Part shown: positions 1-11,858 of the stretch, piece by piece | Numbering within the stretch: position 1 is the stretch's first letter | Layout of the letters: each line of letters starts with the position of its first letter | Source: Sequoia sempervirens | Taxonomy: Eukaryota; Streptophyta; Pinopsida; Cupressales; Cupressaceae | NCBI GenBank assembly: GCA_007258455.2 | Contig: VDFB02047230.1 | Location: 157,426,635-157,490,634 of the forward strand | Length of the DNA stretch: 64,000 nucleotides | Reading direction: 5' to 3' | Notes under the pieces: model-generated | Seen by the model: the letters and a program-made list of their open reading frames with translations, nothing else | Told to the model about the DNA's origin: nothing | The model's database searches: none | Program-made: the position numbers and the translations under genes

Positions 1-900
1 TCACTGTAACCTTTTGCTGAGTGGAGACCTCTGGCCGACAGTTGGTGGCTACTGGATATCGGTGTGACTCTGGGAGACAAGCGGTGTCGAGGAGAGTCTT
101 GGACAATCGGTATGTCTCATACCGACAAGGGAAGTATTGTCGATAGATAATCACATGTGGTCATCGGTGTAACTCAAGGGTCTCGGTGAGAAGTCTCGGT
201 GACAATAAGAGTCTCACCGACTGGTGGATGCTTCACAGTAACATTAAGACTCGGTGAGAGGTCTTGGCGAGAGCGAAATGTCTAGCCAATAGAAGATTTC
301 AATGTGACTCTTAGACATCGGTATGATGTCTTGGCGATTTTTGATAGTCTCATCGATGGGGATGAGGTCAGTGTAACATGAAGAGGCTCAGTGTGAACTC
401 CTGGAAAACTTGTTTGTCTTGCTGATGGAAATCCTGAGGTTGGTATGAATCTTGGCAATTGCTTGGTGTTCAGTATGTCTTGAGACTTTAGAGTAACGTC
501 TCAGCGAAAGCGATATGTCTTGCCGACTTGTGTTTCGGTATAATATGAAGAGCTCGTTATGAAGTCTTGGCAAAGAGCGATAGTCTTGCCGACTATTCTT
601 TGGTGCTCGATATGACTTGAAGCCCTCGGTATAACCTCTTGGCAATAGTTGGATGTCTTAGCGATAGCGTTAGCAGATGAGTTCAACTGGAGGTCGGTGA
701 GAGGTCTTGCTGATCATGTTGATGAGGAGACTCTTGCTGACATATGGATGCTGATAGGAATACAATGGGTTTTGGTATGACTTGTGAGCTCGGTGGAACC
801 TCTTGCCGATGGAGATGACTCTTGGCGACAATGTGTAAACGGGTCTTATGGCATTGAAGAGACACTTCTTGTGTCTCACCGACATGTGACACAAGTTGAT
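1..900. repeat. Degenerate tandem-repeat-like region
   Basis: The stretch is built from recurring words such as ctcggtgtgac, gtcttggcgagagcga, cttgccgac and tgtctta, spaced irregularly at roughly 50-110 bases. The clearest related segments are near 240-300, 480-530 and 540-680. The open frames here are short, lie on the minus strand and differ between repeats, so I do not read them as genes. It resembles an old minisatellite or a repeat-rich LTR interior. The unit length is only estimated by eye. Confidence 0.5.
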
Positions 901-1636
901 CACTATTGACCGAGTGAAGATTGTCTGACGTGGTACAATGTGGACCAATCCGAGAATAGGATGTGAACAGTTGTGACTGTTTCTGTGTGGAAGGGAAAAA
1001 TCTACATGAGGAAATGGAAACATCTACATTTCGATAAGGATGTTGAGCTGGAGGTTGTTGTTTTGACAGTTATGATCTTGAACCGATTCACAAAGCTACA
1101 TGAGAATGAATGTACATGAATGCATTGGACATTCAGGAGTGAATTAGGCTGACGGGCTAATAAGCCAAGGAGCTGAAGAGTTGAGAGTGAGAGAGAATGA
1201 TAGAGTGAGGACCAAGTGGCTGGCTGAAAGGCCGAAGCCATGAGGTCAAAGCAGAGGAAGAGAAAGGCAGTGTTATGCTGGAATCTCTCCTAATCTCTCT
1301 GGGGGTGTTTGCTACCAGTTGTATCCAAATAAACAAGATGTAATCTCTGAAAAGGTCTGAAATTGTATTGTAACTGATTTGTTGCTAAATAATATAATGG
1401 CTCGATCTTTGGAGTGTGGGGTTTTTTATCTGAAAGGATTTTCCCCACGTAAATCTTTGTGTTCTGCTTTTCTGTTTTATCTTTCATCTATGTTGTTGAT
1501 TGTTGTTGAATTCACATATGTTTTTCTTAGAAGGATCAATGTGGGAAATAATTGTCTCTGTTTCCACTTTAGGACATAGTTGAACGTGTCTTTGAGGTAA
1601 CCAAATCGAAATGAAAGTTACTGAAGGCACTACTGT
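901..1636. other. No gene seen; LTR-like sequence
   Basis: No convincing coding frame. The part around 1290-1530 (pyrimidine-rich, with the phrase ttttccccacgtaaatcttt followed by a T-rich tract) resembles the transcribed end of plant LTRs. I could not find matching termini, a primer-binding site or a target duplication, so it is left unassigned. Confidence 0.3.
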
Positions 1637-3260
1637 ATGGAGTTTTCACTAGATACGCTCCCTAGATTTCCTTACAGTTTCTACTTCGGAATAGCTAAGA
1701 TATCCCAAAGAGACACACTAGCAGATGATTTTTTCAATTGTTCCACCACATTAAATGGTGGTAGATTTGGAGGCTTCTTCTCTTTAGTCCTAGTTATAAC
1801 AATTTTCCTTCACAACGGGCATTGTTGTGCCATTGTGGAAGTACTAGTTGTCTGGTTGGATACACCTTTAGGTTGTAGACTCACCAGTTGCGAGACAATC
1901 GATTCTCCCATGAATCTCCTCTTTGAGCAAGTGTTGTAATCGGACTGCACTTGTGGAGTTTTTGATGTGGACACATCATTGGAAAACACCACCTCTTCTT
2001 CTTCCATCCATGAGAAGAGCGCGTGATTAGGAGCAATATTTTTTTCTTGCTCTAGGGACATCCCTTGCATTTGCGCAGTGATTACCGAGTTTTCCATTTG
2101 TGGAGAGGCATATACATAACCTCCATGGTATAATGTCACACCTTAGTTAAGTTGTTCTACCACCTTTTGTTGTAGATTATCATGTGGGAAGTTTCGGGGC
2201 ATATGTGTCTCACCGTAGGGGAAGCACCAGGGGTCAATGTCATCGACAAAATTATTTTTCCCCACTGTCAGCTCTCTGCTCGAGCTTGGGTTTGCACTCT
2301 TTAATGGAGAAGGTACTGGTACTATTTGATTAGTTGTCTGCACCTGTGGATTTATGCGTGAGCCTCCTTGGAACTGGTTTTGTTGGTAAGAAGACCTTTG
2401 ATCTTGATAATTTTGGTAGGTTGGCTTTGGAGGCGCAAGATGGTTCTACTTGATGATAGTTATTTTATTGGTGATAGTCTGCGATATTTCCTTGATGTTG
2501 CTCATCTCATCTTTTGAAGAACCGAATGTAGAAGCAACGTTCTATGGTGCACTTGGATATGTATACATAGACTAAGGTGGAGCAGGCACACTGGTAAACA
2601 ACATCTCCTAGGAGAGAACTGATATTTCGGGATATATAGGCATGATGGGCCAAGGTAGCAACTTCCCTACATCTATTAGATTGTTCTCCACTTTGACTAC
2701 AACGCTATATGCATCTGGTAAAGTGGTTCTACCAAGGGATTGGATCATCATCGAGAAGTCGACATTGATGGATCATTTCAAATAGAACATGAATGCCAAA
2801 TCAGATGGCAAGTGGATAGCAACCTGAATTCTCTGCCAAGTTATATGATGGAACCGAGCATTGAAGTTAGTCATGGATTCATATGGGGCCTAATTTATGA
2901 TTTTTAGTTGGTGACATTGTGAAGACCTATCTCCATCATTTGAGAATCTTTCATAGAAAAGGTCTTTGAGTTGATCCCAAGTAGCGATAGTATTAGCTTG
3001 CAGGTGCAGTACCAATCCAACGCTTTACCCCTGAAAGAGGTTGTGATCAAACTTAGCACTATATTTTGGTCTATAACTCCATGCACCAAACACATGTCTG
3101 CCACATCTTGCATATGCTCTGATAGTGTTCTTGAGGCATCTTTGGTAAATTTAGGAATAGCTTTTAAAGTAGAGACCGGGATAGGGGCCAAAACGATGGG
3201 TGCTATTCATGCTACAAGAGGAATTTCAATTAGTGGTTGGCAACATGGCTAGCAGAAGGG
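1637..3260 (-). pseudogene. Decayed Ty3/gypsy gag (to pre-protease) fragment
   Basis: Read on the minus strand from about 3200 down to 1640, several short frames line up as one broken polyprotein. The first (3191-2904) has a retrotransposon-gag signature, with the segment SFRGKALDWY typical of the capsid-like domain. Later pieces include KSANPSSSRELTVG (near 2290) and, near 1760-1700, a run ending in FNVVEQLKKSS and VSLWDIL, which I associate with the stretch just before the protease in Tat/Athila-like elements. Frames are joined only through stops and frameshifts. Protease, reverse transcriptase and integrase are absent downstream, so the copy is truncated near 1637. The family call is moderately sure; the lineage is an inference. 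Confidence 0.65.
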
Positions 3261-4689
3261 GTGAAGGGAGAAAAATGTTTACTATTTGGGTTGTGTCTTA
3301 TACTATTCCTAGTGGCAAGACTAACAAACCAGGGTTATTCGTTGTTTGGGATCTAGTAATAGGCCACTGGCTCATACACCCTCATTAAATTTAGACTCAT
3401 TTAAGTAGTCCCACCAGGCATGCTAGAAAAAAGAAATTGTTGATGCCAAAAATTGGCAAGGTAACAACCTTTATGGGAAACTCATTTAATGGGGGGACCA
3501 ATTGCGCTAAACTGAGTGACCTTCAAGTTTTTAAAGAAATCAGCTTCTTCTGTACTTGGGGTTTTAGAATGGGAAAAGGAAGGAGATATAAAAAATAACA
3601 ATCTAACTAAGGCAACACATCAATATTTAGATGTAGGGCACAGTAAATCTATCTTTTGGATGTGATTTAAGGGCTCATTCAATAATCTACTATGTCCCAG
3701 AATAACAAAAATAAAGTTGGAAACCTGAATAATTCATTCAATGACATAAAATAATTCTCACACACATTCACTAAAAAGAAGAGTCAAAAACATGATCTGA
3801 ACCAGCAAACTTGTATTTAAATCATAGAAGTTCTGCAAATAAACAATCCAGGACAACAATGATAGTATAATTTTTTAATCAAATAGCCTAAGAAAATAGA
3901 AAGGTCAAACAATGGCATAGTCTGAGAGTCTTATACAATAATCTAAAAGCAATACAAAAGTCTTGGTTTCTTTTCCCTATTTTTTCTATATCTTTCAAAC
4001 TCATTTTTGGAAGGAAGAAACAGTATATATAGATAAAAATCCCACCACCTAGTGGGCCAGTAACATTAAAGATCTTGTATCACAAGCAATGATGCCTCCA
4101 ACAATGATTTCTTTTAGTTGTTGCAACAAAAAAGATTCAGACCATGGAATGTATTCACTTCTTGAATAGATGCATCCCCTCTGAATGATGGTAGTGGTCC
4201 CAACAAACTCCCATGCAGACATGTGTCATTCACCCATGAAGGTAGTTTAAAATATGTGTCATGTTGGTAGAGCTCATTTCTCCCTCTTGCCTTCCCTTCA
4301 ATGAATTCCCCACGAAAGATACACATGGCAACAGGTCAGGGTCTATTCATTGATTCCTCCTCCTTGTGTTGAAAAATGGCATGGTGAAGACATGTGGAGT
4401 AGTCTTTACCATCAGTTCTGACTGTGGAGTTTTCCAAAAAGTGTATGTGGATGAAAGCTACGTGGCACATGAATAGGGCCCAATTAAAAAGTGAAGGGAA
4501 GCAGTCCTTAAGTTCCCATGGTGACAACACGTGGAAGCATGGCAAAAGCTGGTAGGAGAGTGAAGGAAGGATTCCGTACAGTGAGTGCGTGACAAACACT
4601 TGGTAGCAATGGATGAAGTTCAAAAAGATGAGGTGTGAGCTGATACTTAGCAAAAATATAAACCACCTCGAGGGAGCTCAAGGAATTAA
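3261..4689. other. No gene seen
   Basis: AT-rich sequence with only short, unrelated open frames on both strands. It lies between two minus-strand remnants (a gag and a plant mobile domain) and may be untranslated or spacer sequence of the same old element. No termini were found. Confidence 0.3.
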
Positions 4690-5215
4690 CATTCACACAT
4701 ACACAACCTATCTCTCCAACATCCCCACTGACATCTCACCCCAACCCACAAGAAACCCATGCCCTCGGCGGTCAAGTAGTACAATCCCAACAATAAGAGT
4801 ACACGATACACAATCAATCCACTCATATCTCTTTGCAAGCACATGCCATCTGACCTCGTAGTGCTCAATAGAAAGGTTTCTAACATCCTCATAAACATAG
4901 TAACAGGTGATCTCACTCTAACCTCTCTGGATATCATAGTGGACCCTCTCACCCTTGATTGGCAATCTGAGTATCCTGTAAACATCCTCCAATGTAACTA
5001 TCCTCTCTCCTATGGGAAAAAGGAAAGATGAAGTCTCTGAGTGCCATCACTTAGCGAGTGTAGTAAGCATCCCTCAATTTTCCCAAATGTTGGGCATGAA
5101 TATCACATGGTGTAGTCCAAGATGCCATATCAAATGTATCTCTACACTAGTCAACTAGTCCTGCAACTCATAAGTAGTTAGCCTCAACTCCCAGGTGTAT
5201 ATCAAATCCAAAACA
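4690..5215 (-). pseudogene. Plant mobile domain (PMD)-like remnant
   Basis: On the minus strand, near 5070-4930, one frame reads WHSETSSFLFPIGERIVTLE followed by DVYRILRLPIKGERV. This closely resembles the start of the plant mobile domain (Pfam PMD, found in the MAIL1/MAIN proteins and in several transposable elements), whose pattern is E-x-x-x-F-x-x-P-x-GE-x-x-x-TL-x-DV followed by a leucine/proline motif and GE. Preceding codons (about 5215-5070) are coding-like but contain stops, and a stop and frame changes follow near 4930. It is therefore a broken copy. Position and strand suggest it belonged to a transposon, possibly the one that left the gag remnant at 1.6-3.3 kb, but that link is unproven. 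Confidence 0.55.
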
Positions 5216-5309
5216 ACCTGCAAATGAATAACACATATCTTGTGTCAGAAACACAATGCTAATAAATGTGCACCATTCAATAGATAAATCTAATTTTACA
5301 TTTCAATAG

Positions 5310-5680
5310 TCCAAAATATTTGACAGGAAAATGTGTTGCTTTATTTGACAAATGCAATGGACCATGTAAATGCGTCATTTTATATGGAAAATGCATCACA
5401 GAAAGACATATGTGTCACACCATTTAGAAAATGTGACAAACCATGCATATGCATTATAGTATTATCAAATGTGGTGCAAAACTACAAATGTGACATTATC
5501 CCTAGCAGATGCAACTCACTAGAACACATGTAGTGCAAAATTATGCAAATGCATTGATTTAAAAGAAAACAAAAATGACCTGCCATGTGTTTGCATAAAT
5601 GCATTGTATCGTAAATAGATGTGTTGCATAGGAATGCATTTGCGGCGCACCATAAGAAATGCATGTGAAAAATAAAATTT
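5310..5680. repeat. Degenerate short-period repeat rich in atgcatttg/aatgtgtc words
   Basis: The words aaatgcgtcat, aaaatgcatcac, atgtgtcacaccat, aaatgtgacaaacc, aaatgtggtgc, aaatgtgacatta and gcaaatgcattg recur about every 30-40 bases. The repetition is too diverged to fix a unit. No coding frame is convincing. Confidence 0.45.
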
Positions 5681-6189
5681 AAAGGCCTAAAAATGCGTAA
5701 AAATTCAAATTTCAAAAGTCGGACTTAAGGTACATACCGGGGGTCCTACGTTGGTTGGTCATCAAAAGGTCCTGATGCAATATTCGCAATGCTCAGTGTA
5801 GGGAACGAGATACATTTTGCAAGATGGCTCTAGAGAAAAATGACAAGTTTTCAAACTCCAAGGGTGAAAATGAATTCAATTTTACCCAATTTCTATTTAT
5901 ACCTAGGGGTTTTTAAGGTTTTCTTTCAAGCCTAATGTATTGGACGCACTATTTGGAAACTTCAACAACCATTTCACTTACTAAACTTCGTTGAAACTGA
6001 TTCCTCTCACCACCATCGAAATTTTGGCTATCCAATTACCTAATCAAGACAACTTCCAAATTTTTTTGAATTTTTCAAAAATTTATCATTTTTCCCGAGG
6101 GGGCATACCCTTACCTATTTCACACCGAGGCACGATCAGGATATGTTGTTCTTTATTCTTTGAAACAAACATCAAAATGACATTATGTC

Positions 6190-6203
6190 AAAGAGGGGCA
6201 AAA
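6190..6203 (+). other. Polypurine tract of a Tat/Athila-like LTR element
   Basis: The tract aaagaggggcaaaa directly precedes tgtagacactga, a common start of Tat/Athila-type Ty3 LTRs. The preceding 200 bases hold a short frame ending LCQRGAKCRH, which is just the PPT region read in frame. Together they mark the boundary between an internal region and a 3' LTR. Confidence 0.5.
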
Positions 6204-7366
6204 TGTAGACACTGAAAAATGGCTTAGGCCTGCGACTACATTTTTCATCATTAATTCGGGATACCTACAAAATGATTAAATGATTTGATCATTTAATTAT
6301 ATAATTTAACATTGCATTTCCTCTAAATTAATTAAATAGTTTTAACCATTTAATTAATTCATTTCATTATTCTTCTAAATTTGATTAATTAAGTAAATTA
6401 CATTTAATTTACTTTAATTACTTCACTAATTAATTATAATCTCTTCTTTTGATTAATTAAATAAGTTTCCTAAATTTATTTAATTACACATTTAAATTAA
6501 ATTCCTTCTTCTTACTAATTAAATAAGTTTCCTAAATTTATTTAATTATACATCTAATTAATTCACATTCTCCCACATTTAATTAAATAAATGGTTATTC
6601 ATTTAATTAATTAATTCTATCTTTCTCATCTAAAGTGACTCCATAAATTCAATAAGTCATTAAATAATTGATTTTGGAATCACGTACACACAACTTCCTC
6701 CACAACGAAAGGAATTAATTTCATAACTAATTCTTCTATTTGAGCACATGTCTCCTACATTTTCAATATAATATACAATGCATAATTCTCTCCATTCCTT
6801 ACTAATACTCTCTCTCAGTTCACTCACCTAATTGATTTGTCACCTCCTTTTGACTCACACACTCTTTCAATTACATTTCCTAACTAATCGATCAAATTAG
6901 CTAATTATTCAACTAGATTAGCTAACTATTTAAGCAAATCACTTAACTATCCAATCAATCTAATCAATCAAGTCACTTAACTATTCAATTAGATCCTCAC
7001 ACTCAATTTGTACCATTCAAATGAAAAACGATCATGACCATCAAATCTGTGAAGCTTCTATAAGAGAAGCTTTGAATTTCATTCACGGGTAATCACAATC
7101 TTCAAAGTTTTGTTGTCAAAATAATTATAGGCTAATATTGTGCACTCACAATCTTAGGGCATTGAGCTTTTTCAAAGAAAAGTGGAGAAGAATAATGGAT
7201 ATGAGTCAAGAAAGCATGGGAATTAGGTGATATGGTTCTTGTTAATTGAATTTCTTTGTTGCATTGCACTTCGTTATTGATATGGGGAATCTTAGTATGA
7301 TTTAGGCAATTCGTGATTGTTGTCATTGTTATGCTTTCTTTATTCCTATTTATTTTTCCTTGTCAC
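6204..7366 (+). repeat. Probable Tat/Athila-like LTR (right end unresolved)
   Basis: Begins TGTAGACACTG after a polypurine tract. The following sequence is strongly AT-rich and contains a near-duplicate of about 40 bases at 6452-6490 and 6518-6553 (attaaataagtttcctaaat plus flank). No second LTR copy is present in the window, so the right end is unknown; I stop at the TG of the next element. No gene is seen inside. Confidence 0.4.
7362..7366. repeat. Target-site duplication GTCAC (left)
   Basis: GTCAC directly precedes the left LTR and is repeated exactly at 9667-9671 after the right LTR. Confidence 0.85.
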
Positions 7367-7670
7367 TGTTAGAAACCAAGATCGAACATGTAAACCAAAA
7401 AAATCTTCCACCTAAGAGAAAATTAAAAAAAATCAAGAGCTTTGCATGAAGATGTACAAATTGATATTATTCAGAATTGAGAAATTACATGAGACGAATT
7501 GCTTTATAAAATCAATGTATGCATAACCCTAAAGGAAGCCCTAGTGTGCACACTTAATAATTAATAAATAATTAATTATTAATGTGCCTAAGTAACTAAA
7601 GTGATAAGTGACTTAATTAATTAACCAATATGATGTAATTAACTAAGTGAAATAACTTATTACTCTAACA
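7367..7670 (-). repeat. Left LTR of the small element (3' LTR on minus strand)
   Basis: Direct repeat of 9339-9666, with terminal TGTTAG...CTAACA. The left copy lacks the extra aaggaaaccct and gtttagctta segments that are present in the right copy. Confidence 0.85.
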
Positions 7671-7680
7671 CCCCCCTTAA
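7671..7680 (-). other. Polypurine tract of the small element
   Basis: Plus-strand ccccccttaa reads TTAAGGGGGG on the minus strand and directly precedes the LTR there. Confidence 0.7.
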
Positions 7681-9325
7681 GATGAACTTAGGAAGTAGCT
7701 GAAAACACTAAGGAAAAGATGCATGAAAGCAAAGATGGGTCCTGGTGAAAAGGCATGATCAGGTACCCATTTACAAATGCAATGAATGAGCTAGAGATAA
7801 AAAACCCAGTGGGACAAAACCCCCTACATTGAGATGACCTGCTACAAAGAAACATTGGAAGAACAATGTGGAGTAACACTAGAACTTGAATCTGACAAGC
7901 AAGGAAAGATACTTCTATTTACTATTGATACCAGATGAGAATCATTGATTGACTCAAGGAATCATGATAAAGCAACAGCAAACCCGATGCCACAGAACAC
8001 TAGAAAACTCACAAACTGGAACAACCCTGGAATCTATGAAGCAATAATAGATTATTGAATGATGTGATACTGAAATGAAGTGCAAATATTCAAGTTTCAC
8101 CCTTCCAACTGCCAAAACATCCAATTAATGTCCAAAACACCCATCAGGACAAATCTGAAATAACAATCAACCTAGGATAGATACAGAAAAAAGTGCATGG
8201 ACAACAACGTAGAGCTCCTCAATACCTTTCCAATGCCGCAAAGAAGGTGAAAATTAGAGATTGTGGTGAGCTCAAAGGCCATAAATGAACATCTAATTTC
8301 AAACAGAAATAAATGTAGCTAAATAGAAAAATAATAAAAATAAACTACACCACAGGATAGTGCTCAAAACCAGCTTTATGGTGATATCTTGTTTACCTAA
8401 TGTCGATACTGTATGCCCAAGTTATGCCAAAAAGAAAAACAGCTGCTCCTTGAAGGAAAATTAGGGCTAGGAGGGGGAAAAGAGGACCATACGACTGCTG
8501 ACATCATGCTGATGTCAACACTTCACGAGCATAAATTTGATGGCCATATAGTTGTCACAACAAAAAAAAAGCCTCCCTACAATTTTTTTTTTACAACTGT
8601 CAGAAAAAAAACCTGATGCTCAAAATATTCGCCATTGATGGAATATTTAGGATAATATTCTCCTATGCTGCATGTACCACTGAGGTTTGTTTGAACTGCT
8701 AGGGAGTGACAAAATTTCTTTTGTCGAATTTCTTTGATGTGGTCATTGGGTGAGTGAATGGAGCCACCGGTAGAGGTGAGCAAGGTGGGCACCAAGTGAT
8801 CAAAAAGAGTCGTCACCGTACTGGCATGTGTCGGTATTTGATTAGCACGCTAATCAATAGGCGCCTGCGGGCATTGAAGGCTTGCATAAATTTAGGCGGG
8901 TACACAATACCCCAAAAACAACTTTTTTTCCCTCCTTTTTTGATGTTTTTGCTTTGATTTTTCAATAAAAAAGCTTTTTTTTTAATTTTTTTGATAAAAC
9001 AATTTCTTGAAAACAAATTGGAAAACTAGAATAAAAAATTTGATAACCCTGTACCTGTGCACCTGCATGAAAATCAAGACAAAATGGGGCACAGATCTGT
9101 AAGGATCTTCGTGCCCTTAAAAAAATTTACCTTTCATTGCAACTACTTGGATTTGAGCAAAATGACAAGCAATCTTAGGGTTTTCGGCCACTCCGAACAT
9201 GATGGTGATTTTTGTTCTTCCCAAAAATGCACCAAAAAAATGCTCAAGATCAAATCCCTCGAGGAACCCTGAGCATGCTCTACAATGAAATTCTCCAAAA
9301 ATCTGAGATGGGGTTGCATATCAAA

Positions 9326-9338
9326 GGCTCTAATACCA
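9326..9338 (-). other. Primer-binding site (tRNA-iMet type)
   Basis: Plus-strand ggctctaatacca reads TGGTATTAGAGCC on the minus strand, one base from the standard TGGTATCAGAGCC. It directly abuts the right LTR, which fixes the element's direction. Confidence 0.85.
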
Positions 9339-9666
9339 TGTTAGAAACCAAGATCAAACATGCAAACCAAAAAACCTTCCACATAAGAGAAAGTTAGAAA
9401 AAAAATAAGAGTTTTGCATGAAGATGTGCAAATTGATATTATTCATAATTGATAAATTACATGAGATGAATTGCTTTATAAAAGCAATGTATGCATAACC
9501 CTAAAGGAAACCCTAAAAGGAAACCCTATTATGCACACTTAATAATTAATAAATAATTAATTATTAATGTGTCTAAGTTTAGCTTAAGTAACTAAAGTGA
9601 TAAGTAACTTAATTAATTAACCAATATGATGTAATTAATTAAGTGAAATAACTTATTGCTATAATA
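9339..9666 (-). repeat. Right LTR of the small element (5' LTR on minus strand)
   Basis: Starts TGTTAGAAACCAAGATC on the plus strand and matches 7367-7670. It is followed by the target duplication GTCAC at 9667-9671. Confidence 0.85.
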
Positions 9667-9671
9667 GTCAC

Positions 9672-11739
9672 ACTAGTGTTTGAAAACACTTTACTTTAAT
9701 AGGAATAGTAATATCAAGTTTCCTTAAGAATTAACAATTATCAAGCCCAACTTAAATAATATTATTATTTATTTTAATGTAAGAAGGGGGACATATAAAA
9801 GAGAGAAATTTAATTTAGAATGTTGTATGGAAAATGTTATATGAGATCTCTATATAATAAATTATGCATCTTTCTTTTAGAAGAGAAACATTTAGCTATT
9901 TTACTATTGAATGTTCACTTGAATTTAGAGGAATGTAGGAAGTAATCATAATGTGCATGGTTATATAATATATTCATGTGTCTTGATGCTATGCTCGAAC
10001 TATGATTGTTCCATAAAAGGTTCAAGCATAGTGACCATGAAAGGGATTTGAATAATTGATGTGAATCATGATCTATGTTGAGATAGTAACATGATGTGAC
10101 AAAGAGAGAACAAGAGGATCTAGAATAAGATATGTGACTTGGTGTGAGTTATCATAAAAAAGAAAACATATATCCTCAATATTGTCATTAAGATCCATAA
10201 TGTGAGATTCTACAAATAAATGAACTGTATGTGAGATAAGTAGATATATTGATGATCAAGAAGACAAGTGTGAATATAATGAAGAGATTATATAGCCACA
10301 TGTAGAGAAGTTGAGACCTTTATATCAATGATGCAAGTGGAGGTAACATAATAGTATTCAATCCTTGAGATGTAGGAAAAGGATAAACAATAGGAGAGGT
10401 CTCTATATCATCATAACATTCAAAAATTTCTCAATAAAAAGGTTCCTCTTTAATACCATTATCATAGAAAGAATTCTCATAACCATAAAGGGGGAGAAGT
10501 ATGTCCATAATGAGATTAGTTGGGAATAAAGGTTCATTAGAATTTCCATACATCTTCTAGAGTGGGGTCCAAAGAGTGCGAATATAGTCAATGTGTGATA
10601 CAGTCTACAATGTGTAGTTTTCAACACTAAGATTGAATCATTTCTAAGAAACAATCATTCTTATTTCCTCATATAGATTCCTACCGATGGGTACCTAGTT
10701 TGAGAATAAACTAATATAGATGTGGCAAGAGATGAATCCATTGATAGTGCTTCAAGATGCCATATTGCAAGGACTTGTAGTTTCATTCTTCTAAGGTAAT
10801 GATAGAGGGATGATTTGTTCTACCTATTTGTGACTTACATAGTAATATTACCCTCTTAGTAAGTGTGGAAATTCATGTGATTATATTGATTACAAAATAT
10901 TCGTGTGTAATCCTCCCAAGACTAGTATGTGAAATCAAACTCTATTACTTGAGTGCGCATGCATTAAAAACTCTTCAAATTGCTCAATTTTAACACCCTT
11001 AATAAGTAGTATGTGTGGTACTTTATAATTTAGTTTAATTACAATAGTCGTCATATTTTTTAAGTTTCCAAAAATTTCCAAGAAAATAACAAAAAAATGA
11101 AATTCAAACTCTAAAATAGAATGAGAAAAATTGAGTAACATTGTGCTACAAAGTACATGAAGCATGCACTAACAATATGGCAATTCAATAAGTTAGATAT
11201 ATCATATAATGCACATCCATAACTAGAAATAAATCACCAAGAAATCATTAATTTATGATATTAATAGATGCACATTCAATATTAATGGATTAAATCTTAT
11301 TTATAAAAAACTAGAGACCCTAAAGACCACACTACCAAAATGAACTATACTATCTTCTACCAAGATGGGGATGGATACTTGTGTTGCTAGGCTTCTCCCA
11401 AATTGGGTTAAGATTAGGATATTGAAATTATTTTAGAAATATTGATGTTTTATGGATGGAATCCAATGAACTAGTGGCAAATAGAATAAAAAGTATGAAA
11501 CGCTTTTTTTTTTAATTGTTCTTAAGAGCCTATAGCAAGTTAATTTAGCAAAAAAAATCTAATTGATAAATTAAATAATATTTTTGCACTATTTAGATCT
11601 TCTTTCATATTTTTGCACTATTTTCGATGACACTTTAAATAGATCCACTGTTTTTATTTTAAAAATATTCTCTGCTTTAAAACATATATTCGGAACTTTT
11701 TTCATCTTTTTTCATCTTTTTCCCGCTTTTCTCCCATTG
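9672..11739. other. No gene seen
   Basis: About 2 kb of AT-rich sequence with only short, low-complexity frames. Nothing matched a family I know. It forms the upstream region of the TPD1-like gene. Confidence 0.4.
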
Positions 11740-11747
11740 TATATAAG
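11740..11747 (+). promoter_or_regulatory. TATA box of the TPD1-like gene
   Basis: TATATAAG lies about 110 bases before the start codon, behind a pyrimidine-rich stretch. A start of transcription about 30 bases downstream would give a 5' leader of roughly 90 bases in which the chosen ATG is the first ATG. The position fits; its use is inferred. Confidence 0.55.
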
Positions 11748-11858
11748 TACAATTTTGCATTTGTGGAGCAAGTCATCTGGAGGAGCAGTCAGAATCTGAA
11801 GCAGGCAGACCAGAATTCGTACTTCATAACTGTTTGTCCCCAATTTTCGATATCCACA

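Larger units (their letters stand above)
7367..9666 (-). mobile_element. Small non-coding LTR retrotransposon (Copia-like ends)
   Basis: A complete 2,300-bp element flanked by the 5-bp duplication GTCAC. Two direct repeats of about 304 and 328 bp (7367-7670, 9339-9666) start TGTTAGAAACC; the left one ends CTAACA. The reverse complement of a tRNA-iMet primer-binding site (ggctctaatacca) abuts the right LTR, and a C-rich tract (a polypurine tract on the minus strand) abuts the left one, so the element reads on the minus strand. The 1.67-kb interior has only short incoherent frames; no gag, protease, reverse transcriptase or integrase is recognisable. It is therefore non-autonomous, of the TRIM/LARD kind, and larger than most TRIMs. 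The LTRs differ at many positions, so the insertion is not recent. Confidence 0.85.
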
